A stretch of 64,000 nt of DNA from Pseudocercospora fijiensis CIRAD86 (Eukaryota > Ascomycota > Dothideomycetes > Mycosphaerellales > Mycosphaerellaceae). Location of the stretch: NCBI RefSeq assembly GCF_000340215.1, contig NW_006921532.1:4787126-4851125 (forward strand), given 5' to 3'. Shown in pieces: positions 33,489 through 45,700 of the stretch (its first letter is position 1; each line of letters starts with the position of its first letter). The position numbers and the translations under genes are program-made. Below the pieces are notes generated by a model. It was not told the DNA's origin and did not search any database. It saw only the letters and a program-made list of their open reading frames with translations.

Positions 33489-34913
33489 ATGCCTGTCACG
33501 CAATTCAACACTCCAGAAAAATACAAGTACCACACCGGATTCGCTTGCTACCACGAGAGCGAAGCCGTCGAAGGCGCTCTGCCCATTGCTGCGAACAACC
33601 CACAGAAGCCCCCTTATGGACTGTACAACGAGAAGCTGTCCGGCACAGCCTTTACCGCGCCTCGCCACGAGAACCAGCAGTCATGGCTCTATCGCATCCT
33701 ACCAGCCAGCGCACACGCTCCATTCCAGCCTCGCGAAAGCGCGACGTATGATCTGAACCCAGGCGGATTAAGAGATGCCAAGTGGCACCAGATTCCGAAT
33801 CAACTTCGATGGGATCCATTCGATATCGATGAGACAGTCGATTGGATTCATGGCATGCGACTTGTTGCAGGCGCAGGAGACCCGACCGTTAAGAGTGGCA
33901 TAGGAATCATCATATATGCAGCAGGAAAGGACATGGACGAGAAACATGCCTTCTACAGTGCCGATGGTGATCTCCTGATTGTGCCTCAGCATGGAGCACT
34001 GGACATTCAGACTGAGTTTGGCAAGATTCTGGTCAGGCCCAACGAGATATGTGTGATTCCAAGAGGAATTCGACACCGAGTCTCTCTGCCAGACGGGCCA
34101 GTACGAGGCTATCTCCTCGAGCTGTACCAAGGCCACTTTCAGCTGCCCGAGCTGGGACCTATTGGATCAAATGGTTTAGCGAATGCTCGAGATTTCCAGG
34201 CGCCTGTAGCTCATTTCGACGAAGATACCGACAGCGAGCACACCCTCTTCGCCAAGTTCGCTGGCACACTCTTCGCCGCAACGCAGAATCACACACCTTT
34301 TGATGTGGTTGCATGGCACGGCACCTACTATCCATACAAATACGATCTGGGCAGATTCAACGTAATCGGCACTATCTCATATGACCATCCCGATCCGAGC
34401 ATATTTACAGTCCTGACTGCACCATCTGACCATGCTGGAACCGCCATTGCAGACTTCGTCATCTTCCCACCCCGATGGCTAGTTGCAGAAAACACATTCC
34501 GCCCTCCGTGGTACCACCGGAACACTATGTCTGAGTTCATGGGACTTATTCATGGACAATACGATGCAAAGACTGGCGGTGGCTTCCAACCTGCTGGAGC
34601 ATCGCTACACAATGTAATGAGTGCTCACGGACCTGATGCATCCACACACGAAAAAGCCAGCAACCTTGATCTGAAGCCTGCCAAGGTCGGGGACAACAGT
34701 ATGGCTTTCATGTTTGAGTCGAGCTTAATGGTCGGTGTCACGGAGTGGGGTCTCAAACAGAGCGGGAAAGTGCAGACAGACTACAATGCCGAATCGTGGG
34801 AACCTTTGAAGCCGCATTTCAAGAGGCCGACGCCGGCGAAGATTGTCAACGCGCAGTCAAATGGCACCAACGCCGGGCAAGCAGACAAGCTTGCACAACC
34901 GCACTATGCATAG
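33489..34913 (+). CDS. hmgA: homogentisate 1,2-dioxygenase (HmgA)
   Basis: This non-haem iron enzyme opens the ring of homogentisate to maleylacetoacetate. It is a single exon of 474 residues. Family blocks are all present: [37 protein letters not shown], and [19 protein letters not shown] then MSEFMG, which supplies the iron-binding His and Glu. [13 protein letters not shown] supplies the last His. The product needs maleylacetoacetate isomerase (MaiA) before FahA can act, and no maiA is found in this window. Loss of HmgA in fungi causes brown pyomelanin, so this locus also bears on pigment. Confidence 0.96.
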   Translation: MPVTQFNTPEKYKYHTGFACYHESEAVEGALPIAANNPQKPPYGLYNEKLSGTAFTAPRHENQQSWLYRILPASAHAPFQPRESATYDLNPGGLRDAKWHQIPNQLRWDPFDIDETVDWIHGMRLVAGAGDPTVKSGIGIIIYAAGKDMDEKHAFYSADGDLLIVPQHGALDIQTEFGKILVRPNEICVIPRGIRHRVSLPDGPVRGYLLELYQGHFQLPELGPIGSNGLANARDFQAPVAHFDEDTDSEHTLFAKFAGTLFAATQNHTPFDVVAWHGTYYPYKYDLGRFNVIGTISYDHPDPSIFTVLTAPSDHAGTAIADFVIFPPRWLVAENTFRPPWYHRNTMSEFMGLIHGQYDAKTGGGFQPAGASLHNVMSAHGPDASTHEKASNLDLKPAKVGDNSMAFMFESSLMVGVTEWGLKQSGKVQTDYNAESWEPLKPHFKRPTPAKIVNAQSNGTNAGQADKLAQPHYA

Positions 34914-35209
34914 GAGACTTCATGACATTAAATCTCGTATCTTAGCGCGGTAATCGAAGAGCATTCTGAACGAGGTCACATTATTTTTCATCATGTCTAG
35001 TCAGCTTTTGGAGACTTGAAAGTAATTTCCTAAAATGACCACAGATTGCAATGAGAACTCGGCCGTTACATTCTCTCAAGCCTCTATTGCTAGATATTGA
35101 CAAATACAACTCTCCTGGGCTGCTGGATCTCGCCCTAAATGCCCTATCCAACAAGCGAAAAATCGCAATATATACACAACATCGTACTCCGCACTAGCCG
35201 TCACGCTAT

Positions 35210-37400
35210 CTATTTATTGGCGATCTCAATCACTCTCTTCGCAGCATCCTCAAACTTGTCGAAAGCATCCAATCCCAATCCGCTTTCCGCAATGATCCTT
35301 TGACCTTCCTCCTCATTCGTTCCTCTTATCCTAACAACCACGGGCGTGTTCTTCATATCCACCTCTTTGAATGCAAGTAAGATACCATTCGCGATCATGC
35401 CACCATCGGTCAGACCACCGAAGATATTGACGAAGATGACCTTGACGCGAGGATCTTGTAGGATGAGTTGGAACGACTTCTTGACGGTTTCAGAGGTGGC
35501 TTTGCCTCCGGTGTCGAGGAAGTTGGTTGCGATGCCGCCGTGTAATCGGAGGGCGTCGACAGTGTTCATGGCTAGACCGGCTCCATTGACGAGCGTCCCA
35601 ATGTTGGCATTTGGTTCGTTCTCGAATTTTACATAGACAATGCCATCTTCTTCTGCCTCAACTTCCTCTGGGACTTCCTTCTCTATTTGTCGGAGGCGAT
35701 GGATGTCTTCTTGGCGTTTCTTGGTGCGGTAGGCGGAATCGTCGAACATGAGGGTTAAGGAGGGTTGGTGAAGTTTCAGATTCCCTGAGCCATCGATCGA
35801 GACACAGCCGCTGAGAATGATGGCTTCCTTCTCTTTATACATTGTTGCGAGACTGGAGATGAGTTGAGATACCTGCTCTTTTGCAGTTTGAGGAGCAGAG
35901 GTCATTTGCAAGTATTCGATTGCGGAGTTGATGTCCGATTGCGCTGGACCTGTTTGGTAGTCGTAGGGAAATCGCTTGACGCGAGCATCGATCTGCGAAG
36001 AGTCGCCGGTGGGAGCAACAGCAATGCATGGACCACGTTCTGTGCGATCCACGATGATTCCAACGTAGTAGCTGTCTTTGGGAGCCTCGTCCAGAGAGAG
36101 TGTGAGTCCTTTGACTTTGGAAAGATACGGGTAGAGTGGTACAGGGGTCAGCTCCGGGGCAATGAAGAGGTTTCGGTGTTGCTGTTCTTGTCTGGGCCTG
36201 AGCACTGGTCCTTGCTGGGCCGTAGGTCGTCGAGCGGCTCGTTGCATCGCTGGGCTCCGTCGCAATGTATGGTATCCTCGCTTCTGGTTGGACTGTACAC
36301 TTTGTTGGATCTTGCTCACGTCTCGTCCACTTTGCTTGAGGATGGTTTTCATGACACCACCGAAGTCCTCAGGATGGTCGACCATTGTCGCACCAGCCTC
36401 TTGCAGGACGCTATATTTGCCATGCGAATCTCTTTCGCCTCGAGCAGCCCAAGCACCAGCGTGGCCCATGATGGTATTAGGCCTGGCACACTTGCCTCCG
36501 ACCAGAGCAGCGATGGGTTTGGGATTTTTCTCACGCTTGAGGTAGTCCTTGATCCAGTCTGCTGCATCCTCTTCTGCTCGACCTCCTACTTCGCCAATGA
36601 GCACGATGCCCTCGGTCTCTGGATCTGCCTCAAAGACCCTCAGTGCATCCACAAGATTCGTTCCGGCGACGATGTCACCCCCCATGCCGATTACCAGACT
36701 TTGGCCGAGACCTGCTCGAGAGATAGATGCAACAGCCTCATACGAGAGGGTTCCTGACTTGGCTGCAATTCCAATGTGGCCGGGAGCGAAGGTAGGCAAA
36801 GGTTGAAAGCCGATACGGCAGAAAGCAATGGGTGCAATGATACCAGGCGCATTCGCTCCCACGAGTCGAGACTTTGACTGAGTTTTGAGGATGCTGGCAA
36901 CCTGGGAGGCATTAGATAGGCCTTCCAATGCTCTACACTACTACTGCTTCACTTGCCCTCATCATATCGTGCACGGGAATGTGCTCAGCGACTGAAACAA
37001 TCAAAGGGATCTCGGCCTCGATGGCCTGCTCAATCGCCTGACCACAGTGTGGAGCTGCCACGAAGACTGCGGTTGCATCTGGCTTGAGCTCTGTCATGGC
37101 CCTATGCAGATCCGGCAGCAGAGGGAGGCCAATATGTTCTCCCTCTTTGCCAGGAGTGACGCCTCCGACAATATTCGTTCCATAGGCCAGAGAGTCTTTT
37201 GCGTTACCCGTTGCTACTCGACCTGTGAAACCTTGGTAGACAACACGCGTGTGCTTTCCTATTCGCAAGTTTTGAACGGTATCATCGTATGATGCTCTGC
37301 ATGGCGAGCTGGAGAAAGCTCGGCTCGCTCGGCTCGACGTTTGCCTTGCTGCCGACGACAGTATCGACGAGTATTGTGGGCAGCGTACAGTCGAAGCCAT
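35210..37400 (-). CDS. fused alpha-beta CoA ligase (succinyl-CoA synthetase-like), mitochondrial
   Basis: This single protein of 715 residues joins an alpha-type half and a beta-type half of an NDP-forming CoA ligase. Exons are 37400-36945 and 36901-35210; the 43-nt intron (GTAGTA donor, TATCTAATG branch) joins SEA to VASILKTQSKS. The N-terminus is Ser/Arg-rich without acidic residues, like a mitochondrial presequence. The CoA-binding block is VVYQGFTGRVATGNA. The alpha active-site His is in IMGHAGAW (about residue 299). From about residue 400 the sequence is beta-like, ending in LDTGGKAT, VNIFGGLTDGG and VVVRIRGTNEEEG. The ATP-grasp part is shorter than in a free beta subunit. The substrate (succinate or another acid) is uncertain. 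Confidence 0.87.
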
Positions 37401-38133
37401 GACGTCGGCGCCTCGAGAGCTGTGCTAGCAGCTCATGTAACACAAGAATGCTAGAAAGCTCTGTGTCGTTGTATGGATGATGGAGGGAGTGATGAGGTGG
37501 GGGAGAAGATGTGAGAATCGAGGTGAGACAGACAGTATGGCGGCTCTAGGCCAGCAGGGACATGACGATGTTCTTGGACATCAATGCCTCTTATAAAAGT
37601 TGCCTTGCCTTTGCCTTTGCCTTTACCGAGCTTAGGCCCGGCGGGAATATGAGCGGCGAAATCGGAGAAGTCAGATCTGCGCTAACCTGTTCCTGAAACC
37701 AAGCATTATCCGCTTGGTACGGGAATACGGTGAAGATGGTGATGACAGGAGCCTTTGCCTTTCCCACCGCCTTGACCGCGCGCGAATGTTATTAAAATTT
37801 AGAGCCCTCTCAAAAGCTGGGCTCCCGCGACGCGAGCTCAACCTCCACACGTCTTCGGAAGGCGTACAGTAACCGTAGGCAGGAGCCATGCCATGCCGTC
37901 ATGGCTTGAGCTTCGTGTGGGGAACTTCACGAAAGTGGTGCTGGTAGTGCCTGTGCACCTCAAAGTCTAGACACCCATGAACACTGCCTAACATAGACAC
38001 GTGCCTTGTGCCTTGTTTCCACGCTCCGCACACGCACGCTGCACGCTGAAGGAGGCTCTGAAGGCGGAGTGTATCTAGCAGTACATCTTCGCTTCCGTCA
38101 CTTACCTTCGTTACAAGCGTGCGCATAAGCATC
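37401..38133. other. divergent intergenic with short TGCCTT repeats
   Basis: These 733 nt lie between divergent starts. Near 37600-37625 a few TGCCTT hexamers stand in tandem. No gene is supported. Confidence 0.5.
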
Positions 38134-38652
38134 ATGTCCTACAAAGCTGCCGCCGCTGGTCTCGGCAAGCTGAAAATTAGCGATTCGAAGCCGAAATCCA
38201 AGAAAGCAGAGCCGGCCGAGTCTTGGGAGGACGAAGCTGATCACAGTTCCGACACTGAAACAGAACAAGTGTCCTCGCCAGGCAGACCAGGCACAGCCGA
38301 GTATCCAGGTCCTCCTCCCCCAACGCCGTCTTCGCCAGTCAATGCCAGGCATCACTCCATTCTTGAAAAGTCCTTCACCCCCCTGCAGTTCGATGGGGCC
38401 TTCGATAGCGTGGCGGAATCGAGCCTAGGCTATCACGGAGAGGAGAAGAGGCCAGAGAAGACGACAGCTGTTGCGTCCAGGCTCATTGCTGCCGGTATTG
38501 GTCAAAAAGCTCCTAAACGTACCAAGGAGCAGCGCGAGTACGACCAGGCTATGAAGATACAAGAGAAGCAGAAGCGTGATCAGGCACGGGCAGAGGAGGA
38601 GAGAAAGAAAAGAGAGGCCGAGCAGGCGAAGAACGCTATCTGGGACGATTGA
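38134..38652 (+). CDS. small conserved hypothetical protein with C-terminal coiled coil
   Basis: This is a 172-residue hydrophilic protein. It begins MSYKAAAAGLGKLKI, then has an acidic SWEDEADHSSDTETE block, a Pro-rich stretch (PGPPPPTPSSP) and a charged helix of about 50 residues rich in Lys, Glu, Gln and Arg, ending KNAIWDD. No catalytic domain is visible. The frame continues five codons upstream through a GTG, but the ATG at 38134 is the natural start. I do not recognise the family. Confidence 0.65.
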   Translation: MSYKAAAAGLGKLKISDSKPKSKKAEPAESWEDEADHSSDTETEQVSSPGRPGTAEYPGPPPPTPSSPVNARHHSILEKSFTPLQFDGAFDSVAESSLGYHGEEKRPEKTTAVASRLIAAGIGQKAPKRTKEQREYDQAMKIQEKQKRDQARAEEERKKREAEQAKNAIWDD

Positions 38653-38802
38653 CGTGCAAGAATGATTATGACATGGCTTCGGACTGGGTCAAGCTGGCCG
38701 TCCCCTTTGAAGATGGAAGGCCTATTCCTACCGGCATATAGTCAATTGCCGGACACAGCGACGATCACATTCGATCGAGCTCAGCCAGAATGCGTTCAGG
38801 CT

Positions 38803-40456
38803 CTATAGCTTCGATCCAGGAGTCATCATCAGCTCCTTCAGCTTCCGCTCATAATTCTTGCCAAGCTGTCGAACCATGAGATCAAGCATCACGTCCTCCG
38901 AGCCGCCACTGTGTCAAGTCAGTATGATCAAGGTATCTGATGCGAACTCGCAGACTTACGGGATCCTGTTCCCATTGACTTCGCGCCACATTCTTTCTGC
39001 GATCTCTCCCTGTCCAGACCTGGTATATCCATTGCCACCAAACAGCAGAACGGCGCAATCAGCACATTCCTTTAGTACTATACCAGCATTTGCCTTCGCG
39101 CCTGCAGTCAAACCACCCAACTCCCTATCGGCGTCCTCCTTCTTCATCTTGGTCATCTGGAAAATGAACTGCTCGATCCAAGCTGTTGAGGTCTCCAAGA
39201 GCAGTCCTGCTTTCGCAAGCCTATGCCTCACGACTGGCTGCTCAAATAGTGTCTTGCCGAATGCTTCTCGCTTCAAGACATAAGCAAATGCTGCCGAAAG
39301 CGCGACCCTTGCCTGCCTTGTAGTTCCAATCGCAATTGAAAGCCTTTCGTGGTTGAAGTTGGTCATTATCATTCTCATTCCGTCGCCTTCCTTGCCAATG
39401 AGATTCTCCACGGGTACTTCAACATCATCGAGTTCGATAAAAGTCGTGCCTGCCGAGATTTGTCCTGGTCATGGGTAGTCAGCAGCCTGTCCGAAAGGCA
39501 GACACTTCAGCAGCAGCATATAGCCGTACCTTGAACCTTGAGCCGCCTCATGTCTACACCCTTGTGTCTCTTCAAGGGCACAACCAAGAGACTGAGTCCG
39601 CCAGGACCTGGTCCACCTGTCCTCACGGCCATGGTCGCCATTTCTGCCCACTGCAAATTTAAGGAGTCAGCGTCAATGTCACACTTAGCTAGAAGAAGGG
39701 TACATGCTCAATTGGCGAGAATGTCTGACATATGCCCTCGCGACTCGGACGTTTTACAGCACACCACCATAGTGGCCTACTGCATCCGAGACACCGTAGC
39801 TTATGTTGAAAGACGACCTGGCCGTCGTCGACATGCACTCCCTAGATCTTACTCACGTATGCATTGGTGATCCATTTCTTACTGCCGTTAACAATATACT
39901 TCTTCCCATCCTTGCTCTTCACAGCAGTAGTCCTGATGTTCGCAACATCACTACCAGCATCTGGCTCGGTAATCGCAATACACGTCCTCTTCTCTCCCCT
40001 CAAAAGCTCTGGCAAGAACCTCCTCTTCACATCCTCATTGGCAAACTTGATGAGCGGCGGAACCCCAAACGCCATACCTGTCGTGAGACTTCCCGATGGC
40101 CCAGTCAGTCCGGACCGCAACATCTCATCGCCATAGATGTAGTTGTGCCAGTACGTGAAATCTTCGACTTTGACCCCCAGGATTTCGTAGATTCCTGCGG
40201 CGTGGAGTTCCTTCACCGGTAACGGGGCGGGTAAAGAGGGAATCAGCATTCGATGCTTAGCGAAAGTTTGGAAGACGTGTGGAGGGATGGTCTCCTCCTT
40301 TTCCCATTCGAAGGCATTTTGCGTGAGGTGTTCTGTGATGAAGGCGCGGCATTTCTGCTGCCATTCTTTGAGCTCGGGCGTGAGCCAGAATGAAGGGAGG
40401 CCGTTGAGATAGGGCGGTTCGGAGAAGGGGACATTGACTGTGGGTTTGGCTGTCAT
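38803..40456 (-). CDS. acyl-CoA dehydrogenase with peroxisomal PTS1 (SKL)
   Basis: This FAD enzyme oxidises acyl-CoA at the alpha-beta bond. Four exons (40456-39857, 39650-39530, 39464-38960, 38908-38803) join in frame to 443 residues; introns are 206, 65 and 51 nt. Family motifs are AITEPDAGSDVANIR, NGSKKWITNAY, VPVENLIGKEGDGMR, FNHERLSIAIG, LFGGNGYTRSGQG and RIPGGSEDVMLD. The protein ends PGSKL, a canonical peroxisomal targeting signal, so it probably works in peroxisomal beta-oxidation. The longer upstream frame starts only at TTG, so the ATG at 40456 is used. A retrotransposon begins 176 bp upstream of the start codon. Confidence 0.92.
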
Positions 40457-40627
40457 GATTGCGAAGCGGAGCGGATTTTGTGCATGGATGTGTGCAAGGT
40501 GGGTGAAGATGGTGTTCGACCTACGAGACAATGCTTTGCGCACTATACATTGCAACTACTGTGCGATCGACTCGCTTGAGGATGGTCATCATGCAGATGT
40601 CCTCGGATCAACATGGCGGAGGATTGA

Positions 40628-40632
40628 GGTCT
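40628..40632. repeat. target-site duplication, left copy (GGTCT)
   Basis: GGTCT directly precedes the left LTR and is repeated directly after the right LTR at 47087-47091. It is the 5-bp duplication expected from copia integrase. Confidence 0.9.
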
Positions 40633-40802
40633 TATCACGCACAGCGCAGTGGATTACTTACGTAATACTGCCTTGCTAGCGGTTCAATATAGCTTCGTTG
40701 ATTGCCTATGTTCTGCTTATTCTATAGTCTAAAATACAGTGTAAAAATCCTTCTCCTGCTAAGAAGTTACGTGCTACTATGTAACTAAGCTTACGCGTTA
40801 TA
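40633..40802 (-). repeat. 3' LTR of the copia element (left side)
   Basis: This is the 170-bp LTR. Against the right LTR it shows 14 differences, all transitions. Read on the minus strand it should start TG and end CA; the outer CA has become TA in both copies. Confidence 0.9.
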
Positions 40803-40803
40803 T

Positions 40804-40811
40804 ACCCCCTT
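40804..40811 (-). other. polypurine tract next to the 3' LTR
   Basis: On the minus strand AAGGGGGT lies directly inside the left LTR, where the plus-strand primer of an element on this strand is expected. This supports the orientation. Confidence 0.6.
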
Positions 40812-42660
40812 AGCTTATATAAAAAGAAAGGGGTTTGCTTTCCGTTTTAGGCAAGGTAGTTAGTGCTTCTTTATATACAAACAAAAGAAAAATTAATCCT
40901 TTCGACTTTTTATATAGTACTTTATTAAAACACTAAAAAAATAGTTTAAATCTATACTATATATAAGAGAGTCTTATTTTATACCCCGATTACCCTAGAA
41001 GGATATCGTTACATAATCCGGACTGCGTATACACCTTTATATATAGCCCCTGTTACTAGGAACTGTTGTTTTCCTACGTAGTCTAAGTATAGACCGACAC
41101 TATTAAGCCTTATCTAAGTACTCGTATCGTATAGTAAAGTTAGTTCAATTTAAACTAAGCCCTTTATACTATTACTATCGGTTATTAGATCAATCGTATA
41201 GGTAGCGTCTATTTAATTAGACGAAGGATTAAGTAAGGTATGCATTAGTTAAATAGATTTAATAAATTAGGATAGGTAACTTAACTAAGGACGCTACCCT
41301 TAGCTAAGACTACTGCACTATTATTACTAGTACTAATACAATCGCCGTAGACTTGTTATTAGTTAGTAGAAGTAACGTTCGAAGTAATAATATAGGCGAT
41401 AGTAATATATCCCGCAAAGTAAGGTTTCCTATGCTATTTGTTTAGTCTATATTAGAAGGTAAGGTTATATCCTTTGTTCTAATTGGTCGTCGTTATCGTG
41501 TTAGATACTTTTGCTAGCGCTAATCGATAAAAGTATACTTAATCGACTTAGTTACAATTAGTAGCGAATAGGGGGGGGGCTACTACTACCTATTATATAG
41601 AGTTGTCTTCGTATTGCTAAAGAGGAAGAGGTTGTTAAAGGAAGAGTTGCCTCCTTATATATCCCCTAGTGCTAGTGTTAGTTCAGTTAGTCTTAGCTGT
41701 TTAATAAACCTCTTCTAGTTCTGCAGGCTATAAAGCTTAGTTATTCTATTAGCTAGTATATCCTATATAGCAAGGTATTTATACTAAATCCTTCCGGCCT
41801 TATGTTCTTGCCTTAGCTAGCACTAGTAAATATCTATATAACGGAGCTTCGTATCTAGTTTGCTAGCATTAGCTTTAATAATGCGGATAGTCTATATATT
41901 GTTATAGTACAGTATAGGAATGCTATCTAAGGTAAGGCTAATGTTGTTAAAGAAACGCTTCTACTAGATTAATTCTAAACCTGCATATAAGGCAGCTAGC
42001 AGTTTAGCTTTAGTCGTGGATTTAGTAACAGTTGACTGTCGTGCTACTTTCTAATCGACTAGTCTATTAAACAGGCTAAAAAGCTATCCTTCTAAGGACT
42101 GTCTAGTTCCTTTATAGTTACTATAGGAGGCGTTAGAAGCTCCGTAGAATTTATAAAGCTGTTAGCTTGAATAAGCGGTGATTGCTAGTCTATTAGCGTT
42201 GTATTCTAGGTATAGGTGCTTTGTCTATAGTAGGTACTTGATATACTAATTGGCTGCTGCTATATCCTTAGATCGTGGGTTCTAAAGAGCCTTAGATAGT
42301 AAGAATACTGCCTTAGCAATGTTAGGCCTAGTTTGAACAGCCGCAAAGTTAAGTAAGCCTATACGACTTTAGTATGCTAGTACTACTAATAAGTCTATGT
42401 AACGAGTCTTAGTAGCGTTCTCGTACGGCTCGTATCTAGTTAGTAGTAGTGCTTTAGCCCTTCGTCTAGTGTCGGTACTAATCGTATAACGCTAACCTAT
42501 CTTTTTAGCATATGTCTTTTATAACAACTATAGCTTTCTGTTCTGCCTGTTACGTATAACTTTAATGCCGAGAAACTATAATAGCTTGCCTAGGTTATTA
42601 AGCTTATATTCCTTTATTAGCTTCTACTTAAGGTCTATTGCTTTCTGCTTATATTGACGA

Positions 42661-42714
42661 TAATATAGTAGCACTATGTCGTCTATATAGAAGAAGATAA
42701 ATACCTGCTTGTCC
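42661..42714 (-). pseudogene. relic of copia reverse-transcriptase catalytic core
   Basis: The minus-strand reading gives VFIFFYIDDIVLLYY, with the YxDD catalytic signature intact. Stops flank it on both sides within a few dozen codons, so the gene is dead. Confidence 0.8.
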
Positions 42715-45700
42715 GGGTCGGTATATAGGCAGTCTATATTATCTACTAGTTGTATACCGAGCTTGTTTTCAAGGGTAGTAGTAAAGTAATTGTACTATAA
42801 CCTTAGTAACTCCTAAAGACTATAGAGAGCTTAGATCAGCCTTAATACCTTGCCCCTCTATTTAAATCTATTAGGTAGCCTAAGATACAGTGTGTATAGC
42901 AATATAGCATTAAGGAAGGCATTGACTACGTCTATTTGCTCCGCTTCTAGGTTAAACTAAGCTACAATAGCTATAAGGGCCCTAAAGACTCGTATAGCTA
43001 GTGTTAAGGCATAGGTGTTAAAGTGTGTATTCTTCTAAAGGTCCCCTCTTACACACACCCTTGCTTTAAACTTAATTAGTCGGCTATTAGTATCTCCTTT
43101 ATATTTGAATACCTAGGTAAGAGGCAGAAGCTTAGGCTTGTCTAGTGTATTTAGATCCACTTATTTAAAAGTACGTGTTTTTAGTACTTTGTTAAATTCA
43201 ACTCTTATAGTATATATCTATTGCTCTTTAAACCGACTCTTCAACACTTAGCGCTAGTTACGTAGCTCTACTAGTAGGTCTAAGACCTTTAGTATAAGGT
43301 TTGAATTATGTTCGTCGCGTAGAAGTAGTAGTAGACTGTCGGCTTAATTACTGTTACTATCGGCGGTGTTGCTATATGTTAACCTAGCTTCGTATTCTAC
43401 TACTAGATATAGGCTGCTAAATAGTAGAAGGAGGTTTCTTGCTTAGTCTCGGTCGCTAATATAGTAACAGCCGGCTCGGTAGATAGCCGCTGCTCGCTAT
43501 CGTTTGTTTAGGTTATTAACTCGATAATGCGGTCCTCCTATATTTAGTAAGTAACGATAAGATATATTAGCTGCTTCAATTAGTATTAGCAATTTAGCTA
43601 GCTCTATATATAGTAGATTGAAGTCTATATTATCCGTATAACCTAGTGCGTCTACATTGTTAGTAGGGACATTATTACTAGCATCGTTCTTAGGTTGCTA
43701 ATTGATAGTTAGGTCTACTAGTCTATCTAGTATATTATTACGCGGTTGTAGTGCTTCGCGTAGATCAATTGGAAAGTCTTGTTTCTAAGGCACCTATATA
43801 GGCTAAAGTTTAGCTAGTGCTAGTAGTTCTTGCGGTAGTACCCGTTTAATAGGCTTATCTGCTAGCCTTGTAGTGTTAACTATTATAAGTCGACTAGGTC
43901 CTATTAGTATATCTACCCCCTTAGCTCTAAACCTAACAAGGTCTAGAGGTATATCGTATGCTTCTCGAAGCTCGTTAAACTAATGCTCCGAGGCTAGTAA
44001 TTGTTGTAATTCTTCAAGATTACTAAACTAAGTTAGTTCTTAGTTAGTAAGGTTGACTCTAAGATTATTATCGTATCTATCGTAGAACAGGGTTTTATTA
44101 AAGACAACATCTCTTGTCCGTAGGACTGTTATACGTAATAGTACCTAAATCCTATAGATTAAATAGCCTTCGTAACTATATAGGTATCTAATATAAGTGC
44201 GAGAAGCTACCTTTATAGTCCTTAGCAGGATGTCCTTTCGCTTATTTAATACTAGGGCTTTTTCCGTACTATAGATTAGTAGATAGGCTCGTATACTAAA
44301 TTAGTATATATAGGCTATATTAGGTTTGTATCCTGTTCTAATCTCAAATAGCGTCCTTATTGTATAGTCGATAGAGCGTAACCTTAGTAAACGATTGATT
44401 AAGAAGGTTGCTATATAAACTCCTTCTAGCTATAGCTTGTATAGAAAGCGTGCATGTATTATAAGGGCCCTAGCTACTTTAATGATAGTGCGGCCCGCTC
44501 GCTCTACTAGATCTTGCTTAGGGGTGTATAGTGCTAATAGCCTCTAGGTAGTATAGTTATTGCGTAAATAGGACCGAAAGCGCATTCTACTAATAGCTCC
44601 CTTATTGTCGGATAATAGGTAGATAATATCCCTTCTAATACTGCGTGCAAATAATGCTAGTTAGTTCTAATATTATAGCAAGGTTGATTCAGTTCGATTA
44701 CTAATAGTCTAGCTAAAGTGAAGTCCTATATTTAAGTCGTAGGCGTAGAAGAGGTACTAGTCTCTATTGTAGGCCGTATCTAGTTGCATTAAATCGGCTG
44801 CAATGTGTCTATATAGAGTTAATATCGACACGTTATAGTGCCTTAGCCTCCTAGAAATGAGCTTCTTGCCCTTTGCTTGTACGTATATAGGGTATAGTAG
44901 TGTTCTTAGTACCTCATTATTATGTGTATAATCCCTCTTTATTCTATTAATCCTATTAACTAGCTCTTCTGCTCTCTTAGCACCTAGATGTCTAAATACC
45001 TTATATATTTGCTTAAGTGTAAGCGTTCTTAGTAGTAATAGGCGTACGGAGCGACGAGCTATTGCGTAGGCTAACAGGTTTGTTATTAACTAAGATAGTT
45101 AGAATAGGTACTTAAGCGGCTTATTGTCTAAGTCGACTAGCTACTTAGTTAGTAGTAGTGTTTTATCTACTTTGCTAACAATATCGAAGTAGGGCATTCC
45201 TTAGGTTAGTCTAATAAACTTAACTAGTAGCTTATATTATAGGCTATAGAGGGTGTCATCGATTTCTTAGTGCTTGAATCTACGCTAGAAGAAGAAGGCA
45301 CCTCCTATAATGTTAGTATAGAAGTTAGGGATGTAAAGGCATTCCTTTAGTTTAATCTGTAGGGGCTTGCTACTAACAGCTATAACCGTAAAGGATACTA
45401 TTCCGATAGCTACTACCTTGTTATAACTAGTACTAGTTGCTACAGTTAAGGAGGCTAGTAACAGAAGTAGTATAAAATTGAAGCGACTAGGATAGTTAAT
45501 AATATTGCAGTTTAAGCTACTATTATATATTAGGCTATTAAACGGATTCTACTCTATTAACGCTGCTATACTAAGGTAGGCAGTAGGCCCGACTGCTCCG
45601 GCAAATAATAGTGTATTAGCGTAGAAGAAGCAGGCAAGGGAGAGCTTGTCCGGTATAGAATCCTCGCTATTGCTACTCTCTAATCTATAGTATTCTTAAG

